Shown here in pieces: positions 27,040 through 37,400 of a stretch of 64,000 bases of DNA; positions within the stretch are counted from its first letter, which is position 1, and each line of letters starts with the position of its first letter. The notes below the pieces were generated by a model. That model saw only the letters and a list, made by a program, of their open reading frames with translations, searched no databases and was not told the origin of the DNA. Source of the stretch: Saprospira grandis (GTDB lineage: Bacteria > Bacteroidota > Bacteroidia > Chitinophagales > Saprospiraceae); assembly GCF_027594745.1 (NCBI RefSeq), contig NZ_CP110854.1, positions 124,001-188,000 of the forward strand, in the 5' to 3' direction. Both the position numbers and the translations under genes were made by a program.

Positions 27040-29880
27040 CTAACGATGATGACGACGATGGCGCTGATAATGCTCCATCATTTCCTTAGATTTTTTCTCA
27101 TCGACTAGGCTTCCCTTTTTGGGTACAAAGCGGTAGCTAAAGCGAAGCATAAAATAGCGCTCCAACACCTGCCCAATTTGGTCCTCGATATAGCTGGCCG
27201 TAAAGTTTCGGCTGAGGCTAGTATTTTGGCCCAAAATATCGTAGACATAAAGGCCAATTTCTCCGCGTTGGCTCTTGAAAAGTAGAGTCGAAAGACTGGC
27301 ATTCCAGAGCAAAAAGTCGGTATTAAAGCCATCGGAAAGGCCCGCATAATGTTGGTGGCTAAGGTCTGTGCGAAGGACCAGCGACTTCCAGGGGTTCCAA
27401 TAGGCCCGCAGGCGAGTATTTTGGTTATAGTAGCGGTTATTCGAGCTGCTATTCAGGCTATTGATCGAATAATTGAGGCTTCCGTCCGTACTCAAGGTAA
27501 AGTCAATTTTCTCGCTAATATTCGAGCTTAGCTTAAAGCCCAAACGGCCAGAAGGCTGTCGAGAATAATTGAGCTGATTGTTAATCAGGCTGGGGGTTTC
27601 GGAGAAAGAGCCGCCAAATTTAATCCCAAAATTCGACTTAATAAAATTGAGTGGAAAGCTATAATCGGCAAAGAGATCGAGCTGATATTGGCGGTCCAAA
27701 TTGACATCTTGCGTGAGCTGCGTTCCCTGAGCCAAATCTACGCCCAAAAAGCTAGTATCCTGATAAGCGATAAAGGTACTTTGGCCCAAATAATCCTTAT
27801 TGTAGCGGGCGCCAAAACCGACAAAAAACATGGTATTTTTGCTTGGATTGGGGCTAGCATAATGAAAATGAATGCGGTGATTGGTTTCTTGGCCAAGCTG
27901 CGCATTACCGATAGATAACTGGATGGGGTTGCTATTGTCGACCACCTCCTGCAATTGGCCAATAGAAGGCTCATCGGTTCCGGCTCGATAAAAAATGCGT
28001 AAATTTTTGGTCTTCGAAATCTTGTAGCGCATGACGGCAAAAGGCAAGATATTGAAGAAATTGTAGCTATTTTCAAAGCTTTGCGGATAGACCTGCGTAG
28101 CCGACAACTGGGCCCATTGTGCAGAGGCGCGGACATAAAATCGGAAGCCTTTTTTGTTGTAGCGCAGGCCCAAAGAAGCACGATGGCGCTCATAGCGGCT
28201 ATCGGCCTCATTAGACAAAAAGGTATCGAGCAAATTATAATCTTGGCCATCAAAATCATAGGTAAACTGATCGGCCTCATTATAACTAATCGAGGGATCG
28301 TAGCGGAACTGTAGTTGCATTTGTTTGCTCAGCGGTTCGCTATATTCTAGGCGGGCCGAGTAGCTGCGTTCGTATTGGTCCAAATCCGAAGATTGGTCAA
28401 TAGAATCAATTTGGTTGAGGCTATAATAATTATTTTCGGACTGTAACTGATTGTTGCCATTTTGGCCACTAAACTCTTGCTGAAGACGAACCGAAAAGGT
28501 TCTGCCCTTCTTTTTTAGGCGGTGGCGATAGAGCATGCGGTTGCGAAAATTGTAGGCCGTCAGCTCACTATTAAAGAGGCTTTGGCTTTGGTTGAGTGTT
28601 TGCTCAATATTATAGGTTTCGGACTGGCTCATTTGCTGGCCCTGATTGATTTGCAGACTCAAATTGGGCTCAATTTCAATTTGGTTGCGCTCATTGATTT
28701 CATACTCTAGTCGAAAGGTCGCCCGATGGTTTACATTCGTACTATTTTGGTTTTGTGACTGTAGATAATACTGCCCCGCCTCTTCTTCCGAAATAAAGCT
28801 ACGGAAAGTAGAATCGAAGCCGATATTATTGGTTTGATTAAAAAAGTAGCTTCCGTTTAGTTTCCATTTTTTGTTCCATTCGTTGCTGTAGTTAATTCCC
28901 CCGGCATAGGTCTCATTGATTCCGCCATTATCATCGACCAAGAAGTTGCCGAGGTTGCCGCCGCGCCAGCGGCGGCGACCTCCTCCACCCGAAGCAGCCA
29001 CTCCGGCCAAATCTTCAGAGCTAAAGTTTTGCTCATTGATATTATTGAGTTGGCCCAAAATCGAGATGCGTTCATTGCCATTAAAGCGGTTGTAGACCCC
29101 ACCTAGGCGATAGCGCCAATCGTCGTCGGCTTCTTGGCCATCATCATGGCCTATACCTGCATAAAAGCGACCAAAAGTCCCCGAGCGATAAGCTGGCTTA
29201 GAAATAATGTTGATCGTTTTGCTTTCTTCGCCATCTTCAAAGCCAGAAAATTGGGCTTGGCGGCTCTTTTGGTCATACACTTGGACCTTATCCACCATAT
29301 CGGCAGGCAAGTTTTTTAGAGTAGTTTTGGCATCTTGGCCAAAAAAAGGTTTGCCATCAATGACCACCTGCTGCACGGTTTCGCCTTGGGCCTTTACGGT
29401 TCCGTTTTCAATTTCGATACCCGGCATTTTTTCCACCAAATCCTCGGCAGAAGCATTGGGGTTGGTTTTAAAGGCCTTAGAGTTAAACTCTACCGTATCG
29501 CCTTTGAGCACTGCGGGAGGCGTTTTACCGACCACATCTACCACCCCTTCCTCTAGGGCCGAAACTTTGAGCAAGATCGGATCCAAATCAATGGCGGCTT
29601 TGTCTAAAAGCAAGGGTTTCTCATAGGTTTCATAGCCCAAAAAGGAAATTTTGAGCTGGTAGGGGCCCTGAGGCAGGGCCAATTGAAAGCCGCCCTCTAA
29701 GTCGGTACTTGTGCCAAATTGCTTTGTACTGTCTTTGGTCGACTGCAAAACAACATTGGCCCCAATCAACGGCTCTTGAGTTTGCGCATCAAAAATGCGC
29801 CCATTGAGCTGGCTTTGGTTTTGGGCCGAAAGGCTCCAACTGAGGAGCATCAAAACGGCCAGAGATAAATAATATTTCAT
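27040..29880 (-). CDS. outer membrane beta-barrel protein with CarboxypepD_reg-like N-terminus (TonB receptor-like)
   Basis: 946 residues. A signal peptide ends at SLSAQ (about residue 19-20). A CarboxypepD_reg-like domain (about 25-105) shows LNGRIFDAQTQEPLIGANVVL and FLGYETYEKPL. A plug-like domain (about 115-230) shows MPGIEIENGTVKAQGETVQQVVIDGKPFF and LKNLPADMVDKVQVYD. The rest is a beta-barrel of the OMP_b-brl_3 type with many aromatic-terminated strands. A GGGGRRRWRGG loop near residue 300 and a His/Arg-rich C-terminus (HYQRHRRHHR) are unusual. No TonB box seen, so active transport is uncertain. It lies 64 bases after the LytTR regulator on the same strand and is probably its co-transcribed partner or target. 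Confidence 0.88.
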   Translation of the reverse strand: MKYYLSLAVLMLLSWSLSAQNQSQLNGRIFDAQTQEPLIGANVVLQSTKDSTKQFGTSTDLEGGFQLALPQGPYQLKISFLGYETYEKPLLLDKAAIDLDPILLKVSALEEGVVDVVGKTPPAVLKGDTVEFNSKAFKTNPNASAEDLVEKMPGIEIENGTVKAQGETVQQVVIDGKPFFGQDAKTTLKNLPADMVDKVQVYDQKSRQAQFSGFEDGEESKTINIISKPAYRSGTFGRFYAGIGHDDGQEADDDWRYRLGGVYNRFNGNERISILGQLNNINEQNFSSEDLAGVAASGGGGRRRWRGGNLGNFLVDDNGGINETYAGGINYSNEWNKKWKLNGSYFFNQTNNIGFDSTFRSFISEEEAGQYYLQSQNQNSTNVNHRATFRLEYEINERNQIEIEPNLSLQINQGQQMSQSETYNIEQTLNQSQSLFNSELTAYNFRNRMLYRHRLKKKGRTFSVRLQQEFSGQNGNNQLQSENNYYSLNQIDSIDQSSDLDQYERSYSARLEYSEPLSKQMQLQFRYDPSISYNEADQFTYDFDGQDYNLLDTFLSNEADSRYERHRASLGLRYNKKGFRFYVRASAQWAQLSATQVYPQSFENSYNFFNILPFAVMRYKISKTKNLRIFYRAGTDEPSIGQLQEVVDNSNPIQLSIGNAQLGQETNHRIHFHYASPNPSKNTMFFVGFGARYNKDYLGQSTFIAYQDTSFLGVDLAQGTQLTQDVNLDRQYQLDLFADYSFPLNFIKSNFGIKFGGSFSETPSLINNQLNYSRQPSGRLGFKLSSNISEKIDFTLSTDGSLNYSINSLNSSSNNRYYNQNTRLRAYWNPWKSLVLRTDLSHQHYAGLSDGFNTDFLLWNASLSTLLFKSQRGEIGLYVYDILGQNTSLSRNFTASYIEDQIGQVLERYFMLRFSYRFVPKKGSLVDEKKSKEMMEHYQRHRRHHR

Positions 29881-29943
29881 TGTACAGGATTAGTGAACTA
29901 GATAAAATGATGCTGTAGCTTGGACTAAGGCCCAAGCGATCAA

Positions 29944-30648
29944 TTAGACCGATCGGCGATCAATAAAATCTTGAAAGGCCTCTTTGTATTTGTCTGAAAC
30001 GGGAATATGCTGTTTGCCAAAAATCAACTGCCCCCTTTCAATGGTCGATATCTTGTCTAAATTGACAATATAGGAGCGATGCACCCGCATAAAGCGATGC
30101 CGAGGCAAGCGGGCCTGCAAGCTCTTCATGCTCAGTAGGCTAAGCAAACTTTTATCAGTAGATTTGCGATGAATGCGCACATAATCTTTTAGGCCCTCGA
30201 TATAGAGTATATCATCTAGGGCAATTTGTTGCAGTTTATAATCGGACTTGAGAATGAGGTAATCTTCCTGCACTACCGTAACCGCCTGCAGTTGCTGCTT
30301 GGCCTTTTGGGCTGCCGAGAGCAGCTCTTCAAAGGCAAAGGGCTTGAGCAGATAATCGACAGCATTGACCTTATAGCCCTGAATGGCATACTGTTCAAAA
30401 GCTGTAGTGAATATAATTTTATGCCCCTGCCCAGCCAGTTGTTGGGCCAACTGCATGCCCGAAAGATTGGGCATCTGAATATCGAGAATGAGTATGTCTA
30501 CCCACTCTTCTTCTAGTTGCTCTAGTACGGATAAGGCATTATTATGGCTGCCAATCAGCTGCAAAAAGGGAATTTGCTTAACGTATTTTTCTACTAAGGA
30601 AAGCGCCAAAGGCTCATCGTCGGCCACAAGGACAGAATAGGTTTGCAT
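29944..30648 (-). CDS. LytTR-family response regulator
   Basis: A cytosolic two-component response regulator of about 234 residues from MQTYSVLVADDEP. The receiver domain (about 1-115) has the acidic pair DDE, the phospho-acceptor Asp near 56 in ILILDIQMP, a conserved Thr in IIFTTAFEQYA and Lys in YLLKPF. The LytTR DNA-binding domain (about 135-230) includes ILYIEGLKDYVRIH, HRFMRVHRSYIVNLDKI and IPVSDKYKEAF. The start at 30648 lies 7 bases after the kinase stop. A longer frame to 30711 would overlap the kinase and adds no conserved residues. It probably controls the downstream outer membrane protein and itself. Confidence 0.93.
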   Translation of the reverse strand: MQTYSVLVADDEPLALSLVEKYVKQIPFLQLIGSHNNALSVLEQLEEEWVDILILDIQMPNLSGMQLAQQLAGQGHKIIFTTAFEQYAIQGYKVNAVDYLLKPFAFEELLSAAQKAKQQLQAVTVVQEDYLILKSDYKLQQIALDDILYIEGLKDYVRIHRKSTDKSLLSLLSMKSLQARLPRHRFMRVHRSYIVNLDKISTIERGQLIFGKQHIPVSDKYKEAFQDFIDRRSV

Positions 30649-30655
30649 AAGTGGA

Positions 30656-31735
30656 TTATTTTGGAAGGCAAAGCCGGGCCAAGAAGTAATTGGATTGGGC
30701 CCCTTGCTCAAATTGATAGTTTTTTTCTGGATAAAAGAGCTCTAGGCGCTTGCAGAGGTTTTCTAAACCTATACCCGAACCACTTTTATCCGTTTCAGTT
30801 TTGGGAAATAAGGAGTTTTTTACCTCAAAGCAGAGCCATTCTTCATCTAGCCGCAAAGACAACTGGATAAAAGAAGGCTGCCGAGCATCGACCCCATGCT
30901 TAAAGGCATTTTCCAAAAGCGGAATGAGCAAGAGTGGAGGTACTTGCAAACCCTCTTCCTTCGGAAATTCCATCTCTATTTGTACATGCTCCGCATAACG
31001 CAGGCGCATTAGCTCGACATAGTTTTGCAAAAACTGTATTTCATCGGCTAAAGGAACCACCATTTCATCAGAATGATATAAGACGTAGCGCATCAAGCGG
31101 CTAAGACGAAGCACATTTTCTTGGGCCATTTTAGGCGCCAAATCAATTAGCGCATAGATGTTATTTAAGGTGTTGAAAAAGAAATGAGGCTGCAATTGAT
31201 ATTTCAAATAAAGCAACTCCGACTTTAAATGCTCGTTCTCCATTTCCTGATATCGGTCTTTCTCACTTTGCAAGCGCTGCGTTACCCGAATGGCACTAGC
31301 TACGCCTACACTTAAAGAAAAAGCCAGGCTATCACCAAATAGCAACAAAAATATAGGCGGCTTATGTAAATGTCCTTCATTGACCAACATATATCCACTT
31401 ATTATTTGGCTATAGACAAAGTATAAAAAGAATAACATCGGCAGCAAAAAAGCCAAATTGCGCCCCAAAAAGGCCCGATGCTTTCGCTTGATGAGTAACT
31501 GAGGCACCCAAACATAGAAGTTCAGGTAAAAGACGACTACATTAAACCCTAGGTTTAATGTGTGCTTGAACAAAAACTTTTGCCAAGGGATATGCGTATG
31601 CGTCCAATCAATCCATAAAATCGGGGAAATCAACAAGATAAGCCAGGGCAGAAAATGAAAAATAAATTTGCGCCAGCTCGGAGAAAAGTCAAAACCGCAG
31701 TCTTCTTTTTGCATAAATTTGATGTTTATACACAA
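30656..31735 (-). CDS. LytS/YpdA-type sensor histidine kinase
   Basis: 359 residues; Met8 (31714) is an equally good start. Four predicted transmembrane helices occupy about residues 25-160. The His_kinase domain follows with the phospho-accepting histidine in YQLQPHFFFNTLNNIYALI. The ATPase N-box is in LLLIPLLENAFKHG and the G-box in GSGIGLENLCKRLE. Kinases of this family pair with LytTR regulators, and the partner is the next gene. No periplasmic sensor domain is visible, so sensing is probably within the membrane. The ligand is unknown. Confidence 0.93.
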   Translation of the reverse strand: MCINIKFMQKEDCGFDFSPSWRKFIFHFLPWLILLISPILWIDWTHTHIPWQKFLFKHTLNLGFNVVVFYLNFYVWVPQLLIKRKHRAFLGRNLAFLLPMLFFLYFVYSQIISGYMLVNEGHLHKPPIFLLLFGDSLAFSLSVGVASAIRVTQRLQSEKDRYQEMENEHLKSELLYLKYQLQPHFFFNTLNNIYALIDLAPKMAQENVLRLSRLMRYVLYHSDEMVVPLADEIQFLQNYVELMRLRYAEHVQIEMEFPKEEGLQVPPLLLIPLLENAFKHGVDARQPSFIQLSLRLDEEWLCFEVKNSLFPKTETDKSGSGIGLENLCKRLELFYPEKNYQFEQGAQSNYFLARLCLPK

Positions 31736-31812
31736 ATATCTACAATCTTACCGCTTTTAGGGCCTAATCTAGACTAAGCCGCCTTTCTTATAGATGACTT
31801 TAAACAAAAAAA

Positions 31813-31840
31813 CCGGCAGTTTCTTTAGCGAAACTGCCGG
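31813..31840 (-). terminator. rho-independent terminator
   Basis: Stem CCGGCAGTTTC / GAAACTGCCGG with a six-base loop. On the minus strand it is followed by a T-run (31812-31806). It ends the gene at 31858-32358. Confidence 0.85.
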
Positions 31841-31857
31841 AGCAATATATTGTTTTC

Positions 31858-32358
31858 TTAACTTCTTTTGGTCCCTTTTTCCTCCCCATAACTGGGCGCT
31901 TTATTCCGTTTGGGCGACACATTTTCCTCTATCGCTGGGGCCTCTTCTGCCTCCTCATTCTCAAACCAAATTCGCTTGATTTTGTGGCGAACCATAATTT
32001 TTATGCCCTCATAATCCTTATAAAAACGAACCTCATCGGCATTGGGGTCCAAAACCATTTCATAGTGGTTGCCCACATCGGAAACCACCGAAAATTCAAA
32101 GATTTCATTCTCCTCATCCTGCCGGGCCTCCTTGATCAAATAAGCCGAACTAATGCTAGGAGTAGTATGCTTAAACATGCTCATCTCCGCATTAAATTCA
32201 AAAAAAGTAAGCTCTTCCTCATCCGAAGACATCAGTTTCCATTCGCCAGTTTCTTCGCTATATCGCAGGTCTTCGCGCAAAGAAGTAGAAATCATCATTT
32301 GGCTCCAAAGCGGAAATTGCAGGAGCATAAAAAGTAAAAGCAGGGGAAGCGGTCGCAT
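31858..32358 (-). CDS. hypothetical secreted protein
   Basis: 166 residues with a signal peptide (MRPLPLLLLFMLLQFPLWSQ, cleavage near residue 19-20). The mature part is acidic (SSDEEEL, EENEIFEFS) and ends in a Glu- and Lys-rich tail. No known domain. It is a single gene with its own terminator at 31813. The signal peptide is clear; the function is not. Confidence 0.7.
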   Translation of the reverse strand: MRPLPLLLLFMLLQFPLWSQMMISTSLREDLRYSEETGEWKLMSSDEEELTFFEFNAEMSMFKHTTPSISSAYLIKEARQDEENEIFEFSVVSDVGNHYEMVLDPNADEVRFYKDYEGIKIMVRHKIKRIWFENEEAEEAPAIEENVSPKRNKAPSYGEEKGTKRS

Positions 32359-32492
32359 AGGCTAGAGTTTTGGCCCTTTGGGGAGCTATGGGTAAATCAT
32401 ATTATTTATATCATCGCTTATTCATCAAAAAAAATTCCAATTCAGCCGTTTTTCCCTTTTATAAAAATAAAATCCAGACCCTTCTGACTGCT

Positions 32493-32655
32493 GTTTTGGG
32501 GCTGCCCCGCCCTGCGGGCGGGTCGGGCTGTTTCGCAGCTCGCTATTCGCTCGGCCCTTCGCCAGCAAGCTGGCTCGGTCTGGCCCTGCGGGCCACTGCT
32601 GTCCATCCCTCAGCCTGCGGCCCTTTGGGCCTTTGCGGCGGCTTCGCCGCCTGCT
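32493..32655 (+). repeat. family A element (A10)
   Basis: A GGCTG-subclass copy: GGGGCTG, CCCCGCCCTGCGGGCGGG, TCGGGCTGTTTCGCAGCTCGC, core TCGGCCCTTCG, swapped hairpin CCAGC AAG CTGG, GGTCTGG, hairpin GGCCC TGC GGGCC, TGTCCATCCCTCAGCC, terminal hairpins GGCCC TTT GGGCC and GGCGGC TTC GCCGCC. Confidence 0.8.
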
Positions 32656-32671
32656 ATCCGCAAATTTGGAC

Positions 32672-33955
32672 CTAAAAATGTTGTTGGTAAAATTCGACTA
32701 CCCTGGGGTCTACCCGAATATCTTGGGGCTTTAAGGGGTGCTTGAGCACTAAGCCCTCTAAAGTACGGCAGCGACTCAAGGCCACATAGGTTTGCCCAAA
32801 CTCAAAAGCCCCCTTGGGCATATCCAATAATACTCGATCAAAGGTTTTGCCCTGGCTCTTATGAATGGTCATGGCCCAAGCCAAACGCAACGGATATTGG
32901 GTAAAGCTTCCGCTAACCTTGGTCTCAATCTCGCCAGCATCATTGAGCTCATGGGTCATCATCTCCCACTCAAATTTTTCTACCTTGATCGTTTGTAGGT
33001 CGCCAAAAGGACCATAGACCTGCACCTGTATTTCATCAAAATCTAGATAAACCACCTTGCCAATGGTCCCGTTGGCATAGCGCCTTTTGGGGTCGTTCTT
33101 TAAAAAGACCACCTGCGCGCCCAACTTTAACCGTAGCGGCGAGGGGGCCGGTTGTACATTCATCTGCCCAGAAACCTCCGCAATATAGCTGTACTCCTCC
33201 CCTTGCAAAACCCGCAACCTCGCCCGATTGACCTCATCTACTCGGGCATTTCTGGCCGCTAGGGTAATATAAAAATCTGATTGCTCCGGAAAGTCGGGAA
33301 TATGCCGCTCATTCAGCTCCATAAATTCATCATAATCCATAGTACTTTGACGAACAGCATCCAAAAGGCCAATAAATCGGCGGTCGGCCTGTCGGTACAC
33401 CTCTCGGAGTTCGGCCATGATGATGTCCATCTGGAAAAAGACCTCGGCCGAAAAGAAGTAGGGACTTTCATAGCGCTCTTGCAGCTGTTGTCTTACTTCT
33501 GGGCTACTAATCACGGGCGGCAACTGAAAGAGGTCGCCAAACATAATAATCTGAGCCCCCCCAAAGGGAAGGTAGCGGTCTCTTCCGTTAATCCGCATAA
33601 AGAAATCTATTTGGTCCATCATATCGGCACGGACCATAGAAATCTCATCAATAATAATCGTATCAATGGCTTTATATAAGCGGTGGTTTTTTCTGGGCTT
33701 AATTTCGCTCCTTTGTAAGGGGCGGGCCGGAAAGCCAAAAAAAGAATGAATCGTTTGTCCCCCAATATTAAGGGCGGCAATGCCGGTAGGCGCCAGCACC
33801 ACTACTTTTTTCTGGGTTCTTCGGACAAACTCTCGGAGCAGGGTAGATTTTCCCGTTCCTGCTTTTCCCGTAATAAACATGGCGGGAGTCCCTGCCTCTA
33901 TATCCTCCAAACAAGCCTGAAAGTCGGCATTTAAGTCAATCTCTTCTGTCTGCAT
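32672..33955 (-). CDS. PIF1-like ATP-dependent DNA helicase
   Basis: 427 residues, superfamily 1B helicase. Motif I (Walker A) is ITGKAGTGKSTLL near residue 30. Motif Ia is VVLAPTGIAALNI followed by the PIF1 signature GGQTIHSFFGFP. Motif II is TIIIDEISMV and motif III is QIIMFGDLFQLPPV. Motifs V/VI near the C-terminus are LAWAMTIHKSQGKTFD and YVALSRCRTLEGL. It would unwind DNA during replication or repair in the cytosol. The length suits the short bacterial PIF1-like/RecD2-like group. It is a single gene flanked by family A elements on both sides. Confidence 0.92.
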   Translation of the reverse strand: MQTEEIDLNADFQACLEDIEAGTPAMFITGKAGTGKSTLLREFVRRTQKKVVVLAPTGIAALNIGGQTIHSFFGFPARPLQRSEIKPRKNHRLYKAIDTIIIDEISMVRADMMDQIDFFMRINGRDRYLPFGGAQIIMFGDLFQLPPVISSPEVRQQLQERYESPYFFSAEVFFQMDIIMAELREVYRQADRRFIGLLDAVRQSTMDYDEFMELNERHIPDFPEQSDFYITLAARNARVDEVNRARLRVLQGEEYSYIAEVSGQMNVQPAPSPLRLKLGAQVVFLKNDPKRRYANGTIGKVVYLDFDEIQVQVYGPFGDLQTIKVEKFEWEMMTHELNDAGEIETKVSGSFTQYPLRLAWAMTIHKSQGKTFDRVLLDMPKGAFEFGQTYVALSRCRTLEGLVLKHPLKPQDIRVDPRVVEFYQQHF

Positions 33956-34174
33956 AATGATTCGTTATCTTAGGGCCATAAGATAGGCATCTTTAGGGAG
34001 CTATTCAAGTTTGGGCGGCCCAGCGAGGAGCCAAAATAGCCCCCAGCTTCATCTAAGGGCCCTCTATTTAGCGTATTGAGCTCAGGCAAAGCGAGCTTAG
34101 CCCCTCATCCTTAGGGAAAAGCCTAAATAAAGTATATTTTAGAGGGCGGCCATTGGTCCTTATTTCCGGTTTTG
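33956..34174. other. non-coding gap
   Basis: About 220 bases between the helicase start and family A copy A11. It has moderate GC and no recognised gene. A short AAGCGAGCTTAGCCCC segment is present, but no clear promoter box. Confidence 0.4.
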
Positions 34175-34393
34175 CAGGCGCGAAGCGCCTCGGCTGAGGG
34201 ATGGACAGCAGTGGCCCGCAGGGCCAGACCGAGCCGCTGAAAGCGGCGAAGGGCCGAGCGAATAGCGAGCTGCGAAACAGCCCGACCCGAGCGATAATTC
34301 ATGAGGGTTTTAACCCTCATTTTGTATAGCTTCGCAAAGCGATACCGCTTTGCGCTGGGTTTCAACCCAGCGGAAGGGGCAGCCCCAAAAAAA
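34175..34393 (-). repeat. family A element with inserted palindromes (A11)
   Basis: A minus-strand copy of the GGCTG subclass whose GGGGCTGCCCC end lies 10 bases before the PKD gene start. Two family B palindromes, CGCTGGGTTTCAACCCAGCG and ATGAGGGTTTTAACCCTCAT, and a GCAAAGCG hairpin sit inside its first stem. It then continues TCGGGCTGTTTCGCAGC, core TCGGCCCTTCG, swapped hairpin CCGC TTTCA GCGG, GGTCTGG, GGCCC TGC GGGCC, TGTCCATCCCTCAGCC. Confidence 0.75.
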
Positions 34394-34402
34394 CAGCAAG
34401 AA

Positions 34403-37400
34403 ATGAAAAAACTCTACAGCATTCTCTTTCTTTTGTTCTTGACATTGGCCAGCCTGAAGGCCACGCATATTGTTGGGGGCGAATTATCTTATCGTTGTTT
34501 GGGCAATGAGCTTTATGAGATCAATCTTCGGGTATTTCGGGATTGTGATACGGGCGTACCTTGGTTTGACAACCCCGCATCTATTGGGGTATTTGATGAT
34601 AATGACCAGCTTCTTTTTGACCTGCGGACGCGGCCAATTAGTAATGATACTTTGAGTCCAGAACTACAGGATCCTTGCTTGGTCGTGCCGCCCAATGTTT
34701 GCATTCATACGACCTATTATCGAGATACGGTGCAGCTTCCCTTTCGTGCTGGGGGCTATCAATTGGTCTATCAGCGTTGTTGTCGGAACCAAGACATTGT
34801 GAACATTGTCAGTCCTTTGAATACGGGGGCCACTTACTATTGTTTGATTACGGAGGCGGCCTTGCAGGGCTGCAATAGCAGTCCAGAATTTCGAGATTGG
34901 CCCCCAGTTTACATCTGTGCCAACAAGCCCCTGCGCTTTGATCATTCGGCCACAGATGCGGATGGCGACTCCTTAGTATATCGTTTGTCTACGCCTTTGG
35001 ATGGGGCGGCTCCGCTCAATCCCATGCCGCAGCCGCCTTATAATCCGCCCTATACGCCCGTCAATTGGCTGGGCGCTTTTTCTGAGACCAACATGATGGG
35101 CGGCCAAGATTCTCTTCGGATAGATCCGCAGACGGGTTTATTGCAGGGAACGCCGAGCATTTTGGGGGTATTTGTGGTAGGTGTGGCAGTAGAAGAATAT
35201 CGAAATGGGCAGTTAATATCGACCATGCGGCGGGACTTTCAGTATGCGGTGGGCATTTGTGGGGAGTTAGTCAGTTCGGCCTTTTTTGCGCCAGAAATTC
35301 AGTGCGATAATGATTTATTGGTCCAATTTCAGAACAACAGCCAGAGTTTGGGTTCTGGTTTTCAGTGGTATTTTGGCGACAGTTTGCAGAGCAGCTCCAG
35401 TTTAGATGATCCAGTATTTATCTACCCCGATACGGGCCGTTATACCGTCACTTTAATAGCCGACCCGGGCAGCAGTTGTGCCGATACGGCCCAGCAAGAA
35501 ATCTATTTGCAGTATGAATCTATTGCTTTGGATGCGGATTTTGTTTTGGGGCCTTGTAGTGACAGCATCGAGCTGCAAGTGGCCGACCTTAGCATCGATA
35601 GTATTTCGGCTATTGGGCAATGGCTCTGGGATTTTGGCAATGGAGACACGGCCCAAACGCCTTTTGCCTCTACCGTTTATACGCAATCGGGTAGCTACCC
35701 CATTAGCCTGAACTTAAGGGCGCTAAATGGTTGCGAGCGCAGCCTATACGACACCATAGACATTCAATTGGCCCAACTCAATATGGCGGACAGCATTCCG
35801 CTTTGTCCGGGGCAAGACAGCATACAATTAAATCAGGGAGGAGACCCCAACTTACAATATCAATGGGGACCAGCGGCTGCTTTTTCCGATCCTCAGGCGG
35901 CTAGTCCTTGGGTACGGCCCACAAGCAGCAGCAGTTATCAGGTCACGGTAACGGCCAATAGCAGCACTGGCGATAGTTGTCAGTTAATAAAAACGGTTTG
36001 GGTAATTATTCCGCCGCCCATTCAATTGTTGGCGGTCAGTGATACGGCTAGTTGTGCCGATACACTTAGCTTGGGGGTACAAACTTCGGTGCCAGCAGAC
36101 ATTAGTTGGTCTTATTCGCCAAACTTTTTGCCCTTACAATCCACTAGTAATCCCGCTCAGATTATCATGCCCCCGCCTGGGCCTGCCTTTCCCGTTTATA
36201 TTCGGGCCAAAGACGCCTGGGGCTGTACCCTCGTCGATAGCATCATTTTACAGGGCCAAGATATTCCTTTGCAGGCCGCCTTTAGTTATAATATGACGAA
36301 TTGTGGGCCGCCTATGCAAATACAATTTACTGATGAGACGGTAGACAGTAGTCAGGGGCCTATAGTGGCTTGGGATTGGGATTTTGGCAATGGACAGCAG
36401 TCTAATCAGCAACATCCTGCGGTCAATTATACGCAATCGGGCAGTTATGTCGTGCAACTGAGGGTCACTTCTGAGCAGGGCTGCCAGGGCTTTGTTCAGG
36501 ATACGCTTCAACAGATCCAATTGCCTATTTTGTTTGGGCCAGATACGGTAGGAATTTGTCAGGGAGAGAGTTCGGTGGTTTTAAATGCGGGAGGAGATAG
36601 CAGTTTAAGCTATAGTTGGAGCCCTGCGGGCAGTTTATCAGATGCCAGCAGCCCCTCTCCTACAGCTAGCCCTAGCGGTCCGACCACTTATAGGGTAACT
36701 ATCACGGCAGCCAATGGTTGTACCGCAGTAGATAGCGTTTTTCTAGGCTTTCCGCCTGCGGTTACCGTCAATTTGGAGGACCAGCAATATTGTGGGAATA
36801 GCGTTAGCCTAAATGCGGAGAGTCCAACGGCTGTAAATTACATTTGGTCCTCGGATCCTAGTTTTTTCACGGTCTTGGGGCAGGGCAATCCGATTAGTTT
36901 TAGTCCGCCTAGCAGCCCATGGGCCTATTATGTACAAGCGACAGATGTTTATGGTTGTCAGGCGACGGATTTTGCGGTTGTTCAGCAGATCAATAGCAGT
37001 CCAAATACGGAATTTTCTTGGTCTAGTTTGGGCTGCAACTTCCCCTTGCAATTGCAGTTTACAGATTTGAGTGATAGCTCTTTGGCGGAGATTGTCAGTT
37101 GGCAATGGACAACCTCCAACGGACAACAATCTAATCAGCAGCATCCTCTTTTCAGCTTCAATCGCTCGGGGCCGGTCTTGGTCCGTTTAGACATTACTTT
37201 AGCCAATGGTTGCACCGGCAGCTATTCCGAAATTTTGGACCTTAATATTCCCGCTTTAGCTGGGGCCAATAGCCGGACGCTTTGTTTTAATGAAGATTCT
37301 CTGGCCCTAAACCCCGGAGGCGATGCAACGGGCCTAAGCTATAGTTGGAGCCCCGCCATTGGCTTATCTAACCCCAATAGTGCCAACCCCATCGCCCAAC